A stretch of DNA of 64,000 nucleotides. Source: JACJYC01 sp964558465 (GTDB lineage Bacteria > Bacteroidota > Bacteroidia > Chitinophagales > Saprospiraceae). Each line of letters opens with the position of its first letter. The first letter of the stretch is position 1. Positions 54,222 to 62,941 of this stretch are shown piece by piece. The notes under the pieces are model-generated. The model was not told the DNA's origin and did no database searches. It saw only the letters and a program-made list of their open reading frames with translations. The position numbers and the translations under genes were made by a program. Location of the stretch: assembly GCA_964558465.1 (NCBI GenBank), contig CAZLEF010000003.1:70829-134828 (forward strand), in the 5' to 3' direction.

Positions 54222-55745
54222 ATGAAAGCTGTACCAGAATCACATAGTGTCAATCGGACCTCTAAAAGGAATCATTCCCCTTCCCCCGGTCCGGATGCCG
54301 GAAAGGATACCTTCTTTCCCGGTCAGGCCAAATCTTCTCCGTTTTTTGGCATGGGTGAAAAATCGTTTTTTACCGAAGAGGGTATTCCGGCAAAAATTCA
54401 AAGGCAGAACCAACCCACCGGCGCAGGGGCGGCAGCCACCGCAGGCGCCCAGGCAGGCGCGGCTGTTGCGGTTTCTCCGGCACAGTTGGCGCCTTTGGTG
54501 ACCGCCTCACTAACCCAGTCGCCCCCTGTTTTTATCGGAGGACCAACACCCGTTCTGCCGCAAGGAGGCGCTTTCCAGATTCTTCAATCCCTGAACGCAA
54601 ATCAGTTGATCGGAACCCTTGAATTAATATCGGTCGGTCATCGGTTGTTGCTTTTTAATAATGTCCATCAAATTTCAGACGGGTTTCAGCAGCTCAGGAT
54701 TAAATCTGCTATCCGCTCAGTATCCTGGGGGCAGTCGGCCAGCGGAATTGAAAGACTGAATTTGATGGAGCAACTGAGAACAGCTTTTTACCTGGATATT
54801 TTCAGATTTTTGGCTGCCTTGTTTGGAATGACCGGCATCAATCCCAATAATGCGGTTTTGGTCAGCCTGTTTAATCAGTTTCAGGGATTATCCCGGCTAC
54901 AGATCACGACTTTGCTTCAAACGCTTGACCGGCCTTTTCACGAATATCTGAGAAATAATGTGAACCAGGCGCCGGCCGCCGACCGTCAGCGCATGACCAA
55001 TATCCTGGACGACTTCCTGGGTACGCCCGCTATGGCCGCTGAAGATTATATCGATGTTAACCCGCTTCGGGGGCTCCGGCGTACAATGGCCATGGTGTAC
55101 AATACAAAAGGTCAGTTTATTGCCGACAGGGCCAGGCAATACAACGCGGATTCCGGCGTTTTGGCCGGATTCATGCAAGTTGAATCCGGCTCCCAGGCCT
55201 TCAGTAATGTGCAGGATCGGCCGTTGATCCGTTTTGAAGTCCATGTTTTCTGGCGGTTATGGGGACGAAGCCACCGGGCTCAGTTTAATCAACACTTCCG
55301 GTTCAATCAGACAGGTAACGCCTGGACAGGTCACCAGTTCCGGATCAACAATACCTCACCCTGGCAAAACTTCCACGGAAACCAGAATCGGGAATGGCAG
55401 GCGGTCAATATCGCTGAAACGATCTCCAATCAGGAAACAGCATACCGATCCATGTCCATTGGAATGGGGCAAATCATGGGTTTCAACCACAATAATGCCG
55501 GTTTTGCAACAGCAGTGGATATGTTTGACGCATTCAACCGGTCGGAAAGGGCGCAAATGGATGGGATTCTGAATTTTATTAACGCCAATCCAAGGCTCCT
55601 GAGGGCCGTACAAAACAGGAATTTCAACAATATCGCTCGTTATTACAACGGCGCGGGCCAGGTTGGGGTATATGGGCCCAGGATTCGCGCCGCTACCCAG
55701 GCATATGATCGGGTCACAAGAGGGAAACGACATGTTTTTCCGTGA
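54222..55745 (+). CDS. eCIS cargo with N-acetylmuramidase domain
   Basis: The 507-residue protein has leader KDTFFPGQAKSSPFFG, EKSFFTEEGIPAKIQ (close to the leader of the NlpC/P60 cargo), an Ala/Pro linker and a helical middle. The C-terminal part (about 295-505) matches the muramidase family PF11860: GFMQVESGSQAF with likely catalytic E321, RPLIRFEVHVFW, SMSIGMGQIMGFNHNNAGF, and IARYYNGAGQVGVYGPRIRAATQAYDRV. It resembles the chromosomal endolysin-like gene at 11980-12789 in domain type. It has no signal peptide. It probably cleaves peptidoglycan glycan strands. Confidence 0.85.
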   Translation: MKAVPESHSVNRTSKRNHSPSPGPDAGKDTFFPGQAKSSPFFGMGEKSFFTEEGIPAKIQRQNQPTGAGAAATAGAQAGAAVAVSPAQLAPLVTASLTQSPPVFIGGPTPVLPQGGAFQILQSLNANQLIGTLELISVGHRLLLFNNVHQISDGFQQLRIKSAIRSVSWGQSASGIERLNLMEQLRTAFYLDIFRFLAALFGMTGINPNNAVLVSLFNQFQGLSRLQITTLLQTLDRPFHEYLRNNVNQAPAADRQRMTNILDDFLGTPAMAAEDYIDVNPLRGLRRTMAMVYNTKGQFIADRARQYNADSGVLAGFMQVESGSQAFSNVQDRPLIRFEVHVFWRLWGRSHRAQFNQHFRFNQTGNAWTGHQFRINNTSPWQNFHGNQNREWQAVNIAETISNQETAYRSMSIGMGQIMGFNHNNAGFATAVDMFDAFNRSERAQMDGILNFINANPRLLRAVQNRNFNNIARYYNGAGQVGVYGPRIRAATQAYDRVTRGKRHVFP

Positions 55746-55774
55746 AATAAAAATTGTAAAAAAGTTTTCATGTT

Positions 55775-57847
55775 TTGAAAACCGCCGAAAAAAATACAAC
55801 CTCTTCCCTACAGCGCAGCAGCCTTCAGCAGCCAGGGCGCCCCTTCCTGCAGAAGAACGGAGCAGACACTTTTTTTTCGGAAAATACTTACCTGAAACGT
55901 TCTCCCTTCGGCGGAGCAGAAAACACCGTCCCCTTCTTTTCACCGTCCAATATCCAGGCTAAACTGACCATCGGCCAACCCGGGGACCCCTACGAACAGG
56001 AGGCCGACCGGACGGCCGAAAAGGTGGTCGAACAGATCCAAACGAACCGGTTCAATCAGGAGAATGCACCCTCGGTGCAGTCAAAAAGCCTGGCGCCCTC
56101 TGCTCCTGCTCCCGCGACCGCTGTAAAAAGGGAAAACCCGACTTCGCTGAAGCTGCGTCGGACAGAGGAGGAGGAAGAACCGGAAAAGATCCAGCCCGAA
56201 ATCCGGAAAATGGCCGGGTGGGATGCCCCGCCGGTTGCCCCGCCGGATGAAGGCTCGCAAGGTAATCCCTCCCTGCAGCTCAAATGCGCGGCCTGCGAAT
56301 CTGCCGCCAAAGAAGACGAAGAAACGCCCGATATCCGGAAAAAATCCATCCCCGGCGCCGGAGAACAAACCGCTTCTTCCGACCTGGAATCCCGGCTGAA
56401 CTCTACCAAAGGCAGCGGCTCGCCCCTGCCGGATGAAACCCGCTCCTCAATGGAATCCGCTATGGGCGCCGACTTCAGCGGAGTGCGGGTCCATACCAAC
56501 TCCGGCGCCGTGCAGATGAACCGGGAACTGGGCGCGCAGGCGTTTACGCATGGCAGCGATATTTATTTCAATTCCGGGAAATATGACCCGCAGAGCCGGG
56601 TGGGGCAGGGGTTGCTGGCGCATGAACTGGTGCATACGGTGCAGCAGAGCCATGGAAATTTCAGAAAAATTGCCCGAACGCTGGAGGAACAACTTTTTTC
56701 GGCAAATCTGGAATTGAAAACTGCTATTGAGCATTTTATAGGGTTTGCCGACTTATTGGAGCGTCGGGGATTTTTAGATTGGGTCTCGGGCGAAATAACC
56801 CATTCTATTGATTTATCCCGGATGGATAGCGCCACAACTGGTGGAACGGTGGATTATCTCGTTATCCACGCTGTTTTTGACCGGATTATCGAATACCTCG
56901 ACGAGGCGGGAAGCCGAGGTGTAAATACGCCATTTTCCAATTATTCTCCTTTCAGAGAAATCATACGTCAGGTTGATGATCTGACCTATTATCTGAGCCG
57001 TCTGAACCAACTTCAACCGGATTCCCGAAGCCAGGAAATTGAAATTCACCTTGGGGTACTCCAAAATTGGATGAGAATGATTCTGGAGGGTATGCAGCCC
57101 AAAGCGGTAGCCCTTTACCTTCCCAGAAGTGGTAACAGGGATCGGGAATTTGGCAGACAAAAAACCAGGTATTGCGGAACCTACTCTTGTGAAGCAGAAA
57201 TGCCCCTGGAAGGGGCGATCAACCTTTCCGGACTGGAAAATATAGATTACCTGGCGGTACTTACCCACGGAACGGCAACCTCGATTAAAATCGGGCATCC
57301 CAATTCCTGGATGCAATCCGGCTCTTTTGCTGCCGCCGTCAGGCAGCACCTGGCGCCTGGGGCGACCATTATCCTGTACGCCTGTTCAGCAGGCGCGACG
57401 TTTGCGGATTTGTCGGATTTATGTGAGAGTGTTCTTGGAAACGCGAGAAGAACAGGAAAATTTGTGGTCCCATCCTCAAATATGCGCAGGTATAGAAGGG
57501 CCGTTAGCCAGTTTCAACTTTTATTGCGCGATGAAATTCCGGATACGAATGCCAATGCTAACAGATTAATTCAGCAAATAGTCGCTACGGCTAGTACGGG
57601 CGGGCCGGAAATCAGAAGAATTTGCCTGAGTTGCCGGAGGCAAAAACCAGTACTGCTGGAAAGGGGGGGATTTGCCAGCCAGGTCTCCAGTGCTTTGAGC
57701 GACCTGTATATTACCGTATGGGGCCATTTTACCGTTGGACATACTACCAGAAATCCTGATTTGAGGGTGCACCGACCCACCGGCAGTTCCAGGTTAAGCG
57801 GAATTCCCGCCGGGCAGCCGGCAATGGAAGCGCCTATGAATTTTTGA
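55775..57847 (+). CDS. DUF4157 cargo with second caspase-like His/Cys domain
   Basis: A TTG start at 55775 gives MKTAEKNTTSSLQRSS. The leader RPFLQKNGADTFFSENTY, VPFFSPSNIQAKLTIGQPGD leads into DUF4157 with AHELVHTVQQ (H283, H287). Beyond residue 290 a helical region precedes a domain with IDYLAVLTHGTATSI (H498) and ATIILYACSAGATF (C537). The His-to-Cys spacing (39 residues) is close to that of the cargo at 42983 (41), although the sequences differ. The segment 56259-56592 is identical in DNA to one in the next gene. A clan CD-type cysteine peptidase is proposed. Confidence 0.82.
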   Translation: MKTAEKNTTSSLQRSSLQQPGRPFLQKNGADTFFSENTYLKRSPFGGAENTVPFFSPSNIQAKLTIGQPGDPYEQEADRTAEKVVEQIQTNRFNQENAPSVQSKSLAPSAPAPATAVKRENPTSLKLRRTEEEEEPEKIQPEIRKMAGWDAPPVAPPDEGSQGNPSLQLKCAACESAAKEDEETPDIRKKSIPGAGEQTASSDLESRLNSTKGSGSPLPDETRSSMESAMGADFSGVRVHTNSGAVQMNRELGAQAFTHGSDIYFNSGKYDPQSRVGQGLLAHELVHTVQQSHGNFRKIARTLEEQLFSANLELKTAIEHFIGFADLLERRGFLDWVSGEITHSIDLSRMDSATTGGTVDYLVIHAVFDRIIEYLDEAGSRGVNTPFSNYSPFREIIRQVDDLTYYLSRLNQLQPDSRSQEIEIHLGVLQNWMRMILEGMQPKAVALYLPRSGNRDREFGRQKTRYCGTYSCEAEMPLEGAINLSGLENIDYLAVLTHGTATSIKIGHPNSWMQSGSFAAAVRQHLAPGATIILYACSAGATFADLSDLCESVLGNARRTGKFVVPSSNMRRYRRAVSQFQLLLRDEIPDTNANANRLIQQIVATASTGGPEIRRICLSCRRQKPVLLERGGFASQVSSALSDLYITVWGHFTVGHTTRNPDLRVHRPTGSSRLSGIPAGQPAMEAPMNF
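56259..56592 (+). repeat. 334-bp identical block, copy 1 (DUF4157 region)
   Basis: By direct comparison this stretch is identical base for base to 58433-58766. It covers the KCAACESAAKED...SSMESAMGADFSGVRVHTNSGAVQMNRELGAQ part of the DUF4157 region. Identity breaks down a short way before the HELVH motif, and the genes become unrelated after it. Confidence 0.95.
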
Positions 57848-57924
57848 AATGAATTAATAGGATCACGAAATATGAACAGGTAAGGAATTACAAGATTCAA
57901 TAAAAAACTTTAAGAGATTTGAAT

Positions 57925-60900
57925 TTGAAAACCGCCGAAAAAAATACAACCTCCTCCCTCCAGCGCAGCAGCCGGCTGCAGCCAGGGCAGCCCTTCCTTC
58001 AAAAGGACGGAGCAGGCGCTTTTTTTTCGGAAACGACTTATCGAGGTTTATCTCCTTTTGGCTCGACGGAAAACAACCAACCCTTCTTTTCACCGTCCAA
58101 TATCCAGGCTAAACTGACCATCGGTCAACCGGAGGATCCATACGAGCAGGAAGCCGACCGGACTGCCAACGAGGTGGTTGACCGGATCCAAACCCACAAT
58201 ACGGATCCGGAAAACAGGCCCCTGATCCAGCCGAAAAGCCGGATATCTCCTGTATCGACCGCGGTTACGCAGCTTTCAACTGCAAAAAAAGAGACCCCTC
58301 AAACCAGGGGAAACCCGACTTCGCCGAAGCTTCGCCCGGCGGAGGAAGAAGAACCTGAAAAGATCCAGCCCGAAATCCGGAAAATGGCGGGCCCGGAAGG
58401 CTTGCCGGTTTCACCGCCCGATGACAGCCCGGAAGGTAATCCCTCCCTGCAGCTCAAATGCGCGGCCTGCGAATCTGCCGCCAAAGAAGACGAAGAAACG
58501 CCCGATATCCGGAAAAAATCCATCCCCGGCGCCGGAGAACAAACCGCTTCTTCCGACCTGGAATCCCGGCTGAACTCTACCAAAGGCAGCGGCTCGCCCC
58601 TGCCGGATGAAACCCGCTCCTCAATGGAATCCGCTATGGGCGCCGACTTCAGCGGAGTGCGGGTCCATACCAACTCCGGCGCCGTGCAGATGAACCGGGA
58701 ACTGGGCGCGCAGGCGTTTACGCATGGCAGCGATATTTATTTCAATTCCGGGAAATATGACCCGCAAAGCAGGGCAGGGCAGGGGTTGCTGGCGCATGAG
58801 TTGGTGCATACGGTGCAGCAAACTTCAGAGTTAAACATGAGAATCCAGAGAAATTGTGATTCGATCGATCCAGCAATAACTTCTGCTTTGGGAGGTGAGA
58901 GTCCTGCAACAGAAGAGTTTCGTGCCCGGATTCAGCAGCTTACAGATGAACAAAAAAGCCAGATTCGAAACCTTATTCATGGATGTGCAGAACAAAGACG
59001 TACCGAATTATTGGAGGGTCAATCCACCGCACTAAACCCGCAAGCTCTAGCTTTTCGTCGCGGGATTCGGACATTATGTGTTCAAGGGATTCAGAATATT
59101 AGGAACTATCGTGTTCAACATCGACAAGAGGCTTCGGAAAGATCCCCTGAATTGGCTCTTCGAGAACAAGACCTGCAAATGATTAGTCAAGTTATTGACA
59201 ATAACCTCGTTTTATGGTTTATTCAATCAAGAGTGTTAACGGAGATTGAAAGATTTTACGATGCAGTGCGCGATATTGGAAATCCAGATAGAACTTATGG
59301 AAATGAAGATTTGAATAACATCAACTATGAAATTTTTATTTTCAATATTGCGTTGAATAACGGAGCCGAAGCCTTTATATTAAGGCAATTAGAAGATGAA
59401 ATTTATGCTGGATTGGGAATTCATCGGTCTGATCTTAGGGCTCAAGTATCAGAAAGCGAAGAACCGGAAGAGCAAGGAAATGGCGGGTCTACGGGATCTT
59501 CGGAAACTTTGGACCCTGAAGATTTGAGTGAACTATCAGAATTTTACCAAGAAGTTGAAGACGCCAGATTGCCGACAGAAGATACAGACCCAACGAGGGC
59601 ACTGGAAATTATCCGAGAAATGTCTGATCAGGAAAGACAAGATTTCCTTGAGTTTTATAGGGCAACAGCCACTTCCGATGAAAATCCAACCACATTGGCA
59701 GAAGCATTGGAGCGTTACCATGAAATGAGTGAATTGGATCGAGAAATTATGAGGACGAATCGTGAGTTGAGCGAAGAAAATCCTGAAAGTCCTGGGATGT
59801 CTGAAGGCTCAAGAACACGGTTAAATCTTTCAGGGGAACGAAGCCAGGTGAGAGCCGAAACAGCCCAACAAGCTAATGATATTATGGATCAGATTAGGGC
59901 GAACATCAGATCCAACCATGCCAATGAAAGCGAGTTGCTCGATCAGCTTCAAGGACTTAATCCTTTCGGTGAAGAGACCTATTTATTTTATAAGGAAATG
60001 GCCATTTTGGATGGTCTTTTAGCCGGGGCCAGTGAACGTTCACCCCAAATACGCCAGGTTGCGATTGAGCTTCGAAGAGAAATTGATAATTTTGACCAGA
60101 TCCTCCTTAATGAAATGACGGAAATAATGGCGGAACTGATTTTATGGCAAGCTGTAACAGCAGCGACGGAGGGATTGGGAGCATTATTTACCGCAGCAAG
60201 GATGGTTATCTTAATTCGAAGAATTGACAAACTCAGGCGGCTTTATGTAAGGGTGAGACAAATTTTGGGAATTGTTGAAACGATTCGTGGAATAATACAA
60301 ACAATTGAACAATTAGGAGAGGCTTATAACTCCTTTAGACAACAATTTGAAACTAATCTGAGGAGATTTCAGGCCCTTGAAAGAAGACTTTCCGACCTAG
60401 ATAGCCCTGAAGATTTAGAGGATGAAACTGAACAGTTACGGGAAGAATTAATTGAACAAATACAAAGTCAGTTAGACGGACGATTGGGCGAGCTTTTAGA
60501 AAATTTCTATATTTCTGAAGAAGATGCTGAAGATGAAGAAAGGTTAATGGCCATTTTATTGGATATTCCAGCTGGTATTGATGAATTACAACGTGTAATG
60601 GATCGATACAACAGTGTTGAACCAGGGGAAAATCCGAGGGAAACGACAGGGGTACTAGGTGTAATGGCTGTAAATGCAGGTTCAAAATTATATCCCTTAG
60701 TTGGATTCCTGGCAACCATAGCGCACGAAGAGTTATCCCAATTGAACCGCGAAGCTACCCCCGGCGAGTTTTTTGAACGATTTGTCGACCAGGTTTTGAG
60801 CGGAAGGGGAAGGCCTGGTATTGGACGACATCGACGCACAGATCCAGAAAGTCGGAGACAGAGAAGGCAGAGGAATAGAGGATTTTTTAGTCGTTTTCGT

Positions 60901-62256
60901 CCTAACCGGTACTGGTACCCTCCTGGCGCCTTTAATGCTGTTCTCACGGATGCAGTAAATTGGATGCGACCCAGGATCCAAAACCTTGATAGGGACGAAA
61001 ATATAAGCTTTGGCGGTTTTTGGACAAGAGCATGGTTTCGACGCAAAGCGCGGGAGGTATTAAGGGATTTAAACAGGCATAGAAGAGTATGGAGAGTAGA
61101 CGCCAGGGAAGGAGGGCGAAATGGCGTAGCCGTACGCGTACCGCCTCCTAGGTTCCGGATAGAATGGCCAAGCTTATTGAATAGGCAAGGGCCTTTATCC
61201 TTTAGATTAAAAATTAACCCGGTGTCAAGGGAACAAATTGTTGAAGATCGTTTGAACTATAATAGCTTCCAAAGAGGTATCCGACTGAATACTGGCGATC
61301 GAACCCGAACCAGGGCTCTGGTAAGTTGGCTTGAAGATCAAAATTATTTTCTTCAGGAAAATATTAATGGGCGGAATTTTATTCGCCATATGAGCAGGGG
61401 GGGAGGACCCGGTAGCGGCGCCAGAAGGGAATTTCTTCAAATCCGGGATGGCATGGTTTTACATGATCGGGATCTTTCGATCACCAAGGCAGCCATAGAT
61501 GGAAGTTTTTTCCTCAATCGTGAGGTGAACGACGATGCAGATTTGCCCGAAGGTTATGTTTTGCATCCGGAAGGAGTGCGTCGAAGAAATGGACAAAGAC
61601 CCAATTTAGCAAGGTACCTGTTGGGAATCGATGACAATGGCAATTTGGTTCGGGTAGAGGCTGAAGGTTCTTTTCCCGTTACTCAGACACGAACAGAAAT
61701 CCATGAGATACAGGAAAGACCAATTGTGAACCCATTAGGAATGATTGAAGAAATGTTTGAAAATGATTCGGATACCCCGAAACCTGATTACAATACTCAG
61801 AATAAAACCAGAACACAATGGAGAAGGTTGATTAATAATCAGCCTCACCTCCGGCAAAGACCTGTTTTTCTCCACGCAACCCTTGGTAACGTCCAATATG
61901 GAAGGGCATTCGGAGACCTGTTAGGGAATCGTCATTTGCCTGAATTGAAATTTGGAGATGATAAAGGCCACCTTATTGCTAAAAGATTTGGAGGATCGGA
62001 CGATTACGAAAACCTTACTCCAATGCAATCCACAATTAATCGCACAAACAGGAGAGGTTCCTGGTATTTTGAAGAAGCTCAATCGGCTACTCAATTTAGG
62101 CGAGGCCACCAAAGAGTAGAAGTAGAAATCTCGGTTTTTTATCCTAATTCAAGAACAAGAAGACCACATAGATTCTCCATTAGAAGAAGAGTGGTAAACG
62201 TAAGAGATAGAACCACAGGAGGATGGACAAATTTAAGACGAAGAATTACTCAATAA
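57925..62256 (+). CDS. DUF4157 cargo with C-terminal non-specific endonuclease
   Basis: A 1443-residue product from TTG 57925, aligned with sister leaders (MKTAEKNTTSSLQRSS); TTG 57919 is also possible. The leader QPFLQKDGAGAFFSETTY, QPFFSPSNIQAKLTIGQPED and DUF4157 with AHELVHTVQQ (H291, H295) are followed by about 500 mostly acidic, helical residues. A hydrophobic helix pair lies near 730-770. The C-terminus has KFGDDKGHLIAKRFGGSDDYENLTPMQSTINR (H1349, N1372), the DRGH-like site of DNA/RNA non-specific endonucleases (Endonuclease_NS_2 type). The toxin part is markedly A/T-richer than the leader. It would degrade nucleic acid in the target cell. Confidence 0.86.
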   Translation: MKTAEKNTTSSLQRSSRLQPGQPFLQKDGAGAFFSETTYRGLSPFGSTENNQPFFSPSNIQAKLTIGQPEDPYEQEADRTANEVVDRIQTHNTDPENRPLIQPKSRISPVSTAVTQLSTAKKETPQTRGNPTSPKLRPAEEEEPEKIQPEIRKMAGPEGLPVSPPDDSPEGNPSLQLKCAACESAAKEDEETPDIRKKSIPGAGEQTASSDLESRLNSTKGSGSPLPDETRSSMESAMGADFSGVRVHTNSGAVQMNRELGAQAFTHGSDIYFNSGKYDPQSRAGQGLLAHELVHTVQQTSELNMRIQRNCDSIDPAITSALGGESPATEEFRARIQQLTDEQKSQIRNLIHGCAEQRRTELLEGQSTALNPQALAFRRGIRTLCVQGIQNIRNYRVQHRQEASERSPELALREQDLQMISQVIDNNLVLWFIQSRVLTEIERFYDAVRDIGNPDRTYGNEDLNNINYEIFIFNIALNNGAEAFILRQLEDEIYAGLGIHRSDLRAQVSESEEPEEQGNGGSTGSSETLDPEDLSELSEFYQEVEDARLPTEDTDPTRALEIIREMSDQERQDFLEFYRATATSDENPTTLAEALERYHEMSELDREIMRTNRELSEENPESPGMSEGSRTRLNLSGERSQVRAETAQQANDIMDQIRANIRSNHANESELLDQLQGLNPFGEETYLFYKEMAILDGLLAGASERSPQIRQVAIELRREIDNFDQILLNEMTEIMAELILWQAVTAATEGLGALFTAARMVILIRRIDKLRRLYVRVRQILGIVETIRGIIQTIEQLGEAYNSFRQQFETNLRRFQALERRLSDLDSPEDLEDETEQLREELIEQIQSQLDGRLGELLENFYISEEDAEDEERLMAILLDIPAGIDELQRVMDRYNSVEPGENPRETTGVLGVMAVNAGSKLYPLVGFLATIAHEELSQLNREATPGEFFERFVDQVLSGRGRPGIGRHRRTDPESRRQRRQRNRGFFSRFRPNRYWYPPGAFNAVLTDAVNWMRPRIQNLDRDENISFGGFWTRAWFRRKAREVLRDLNRHRRVWRVDAREGGRNGVAVRVPPPRFRIEWPSLLNRQGPLSFRLKINPVSREQIVEDRLNYNSFQRGIRLNTGDRTRTRALVSWLEDQNYFLQENINGRNFIRHMSRGGGPGSGARREFLQIRDGMVLHDRDLSITKAAIDGSFFLNREVNDDADLPEGYVLHPEGVRRRNGQRPNLARYLLGIDDNGNLVRVEAEGSFPVTQTRTEIHEIQERPIVNPLGMIEEMFENDSDTPKPDYNTQNKTRTQWRRLINNQPHLRQRPVFLHATLGNVQYGRAFGDLLGNRHLPELKFGDDKGHLIAKRFGGSDDYENLTPMQSTINRTNRRGSWYFEEAQSATQFRRGHQRVEVEISVFYPNSRTRRPHRFSIRRRVVNVRDRTTGGWTNLRRRITQ
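58433..58766 (+). repeat. 334-bp identical block, copy 2 (DUF4157 region)
   Basis: Exact copy of 56259-56592, 2174 bp downstream in the neighbouring cargo gene and in the same orientation. It points to recent duplication or gene conversion of the leader. Confidence 0.95.
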
Positions 62257-62273
62257 TAATAAATTGATATCTT

Positions 62274-62777
62274 ATGGAATCCCTGTCATCACCAGTATTT
62301 ATGACCGATTTGGCGGTTCACTATTTAAAAGAGGGTTTGCTTGTAGAAGCAGTTGCTATTTTGGAATTGATTAAAACGCTTCATCCAAACCATGCGCCAA
62401 CCTATTTTTATTTGGGGCAGATTTCTTTGGAGAAAAATCAAGATTTAAAAACGGCAGAATTTTATTTTAAAAAATCGATTGAACTCGATTCTGGTTTTCC
62501 GTTGACTTATCAACATCTTGGAAAGGTCTTGAGTTTAACCGGCAAAACTGAGGATCTGAAAAAATTATTAAAATCTATGGAATCCCTCCCAAAAGCCTAT
62601 GCAATCCCAGTTCTTTTGGAATATGGGTTTACTGTGGAAGAAGCCGGCGATTATGCTAACGCCATTAAAATCTATAAATCGGCTTTAAAAAGTGCGAAGA
62701 CCATGGATGACATGGATGAGGTTTCGTCTGCAATTGACCGGTGTATGCATAAAAAAGATTTAGAAGGTTTACATTAA
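62274..62777 (+). CDS. Small TPR-repeat protein behind the nuclease cargo
   Basis: The 167-residue protein contains two to three tetratricopeptide repeats (GLLVEAVAILELIKTLHPNHAPTYFYLGQISLEKNQDLKTAEFYFKKSIELDSGFPLTYQHLGKVLSLTGK and DYANAIKIYKSALKSAKTMDDMDEV). It is cytoplasmic, with no export signal. It starts 17 bp behind the nuclease gene and shares its A/T-rich composition, so the two were probably acquired together. A chaperone for loading or a protective (immunity-like) partner are the main options. Confidence 0.78.
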   Translation: MESLSSPVFMTDLAVHYLKEGLLVEAVAILELIKTLHPNHAPTYFYLGQISLEKNQDLKTAEFYFKKSIELDSGFPLTYQHLGKVLSLTGKTEDLKKLLKSMESLPKAYAIPVLLEYGFTVEEAGDYANAIKIYKSALKSAKTMDDMDEVSSAIDRCMHKKDLEGLH

Positions 62778-62941
62778 TTTGTATGTTAAGGGAATTTTTC
62801 TTTATTTTCTCCTCAATTCCCCCTAACTTCAACCCCAAACCTTTACCCGCCAAAAGGTTTATCTGCCTTTAGGGCAAGGGCGGGCCAAACAAAAAAAACA
62901 ACCTTAACAAAACCAACAACCACAAACCAAAACCTTCATCC

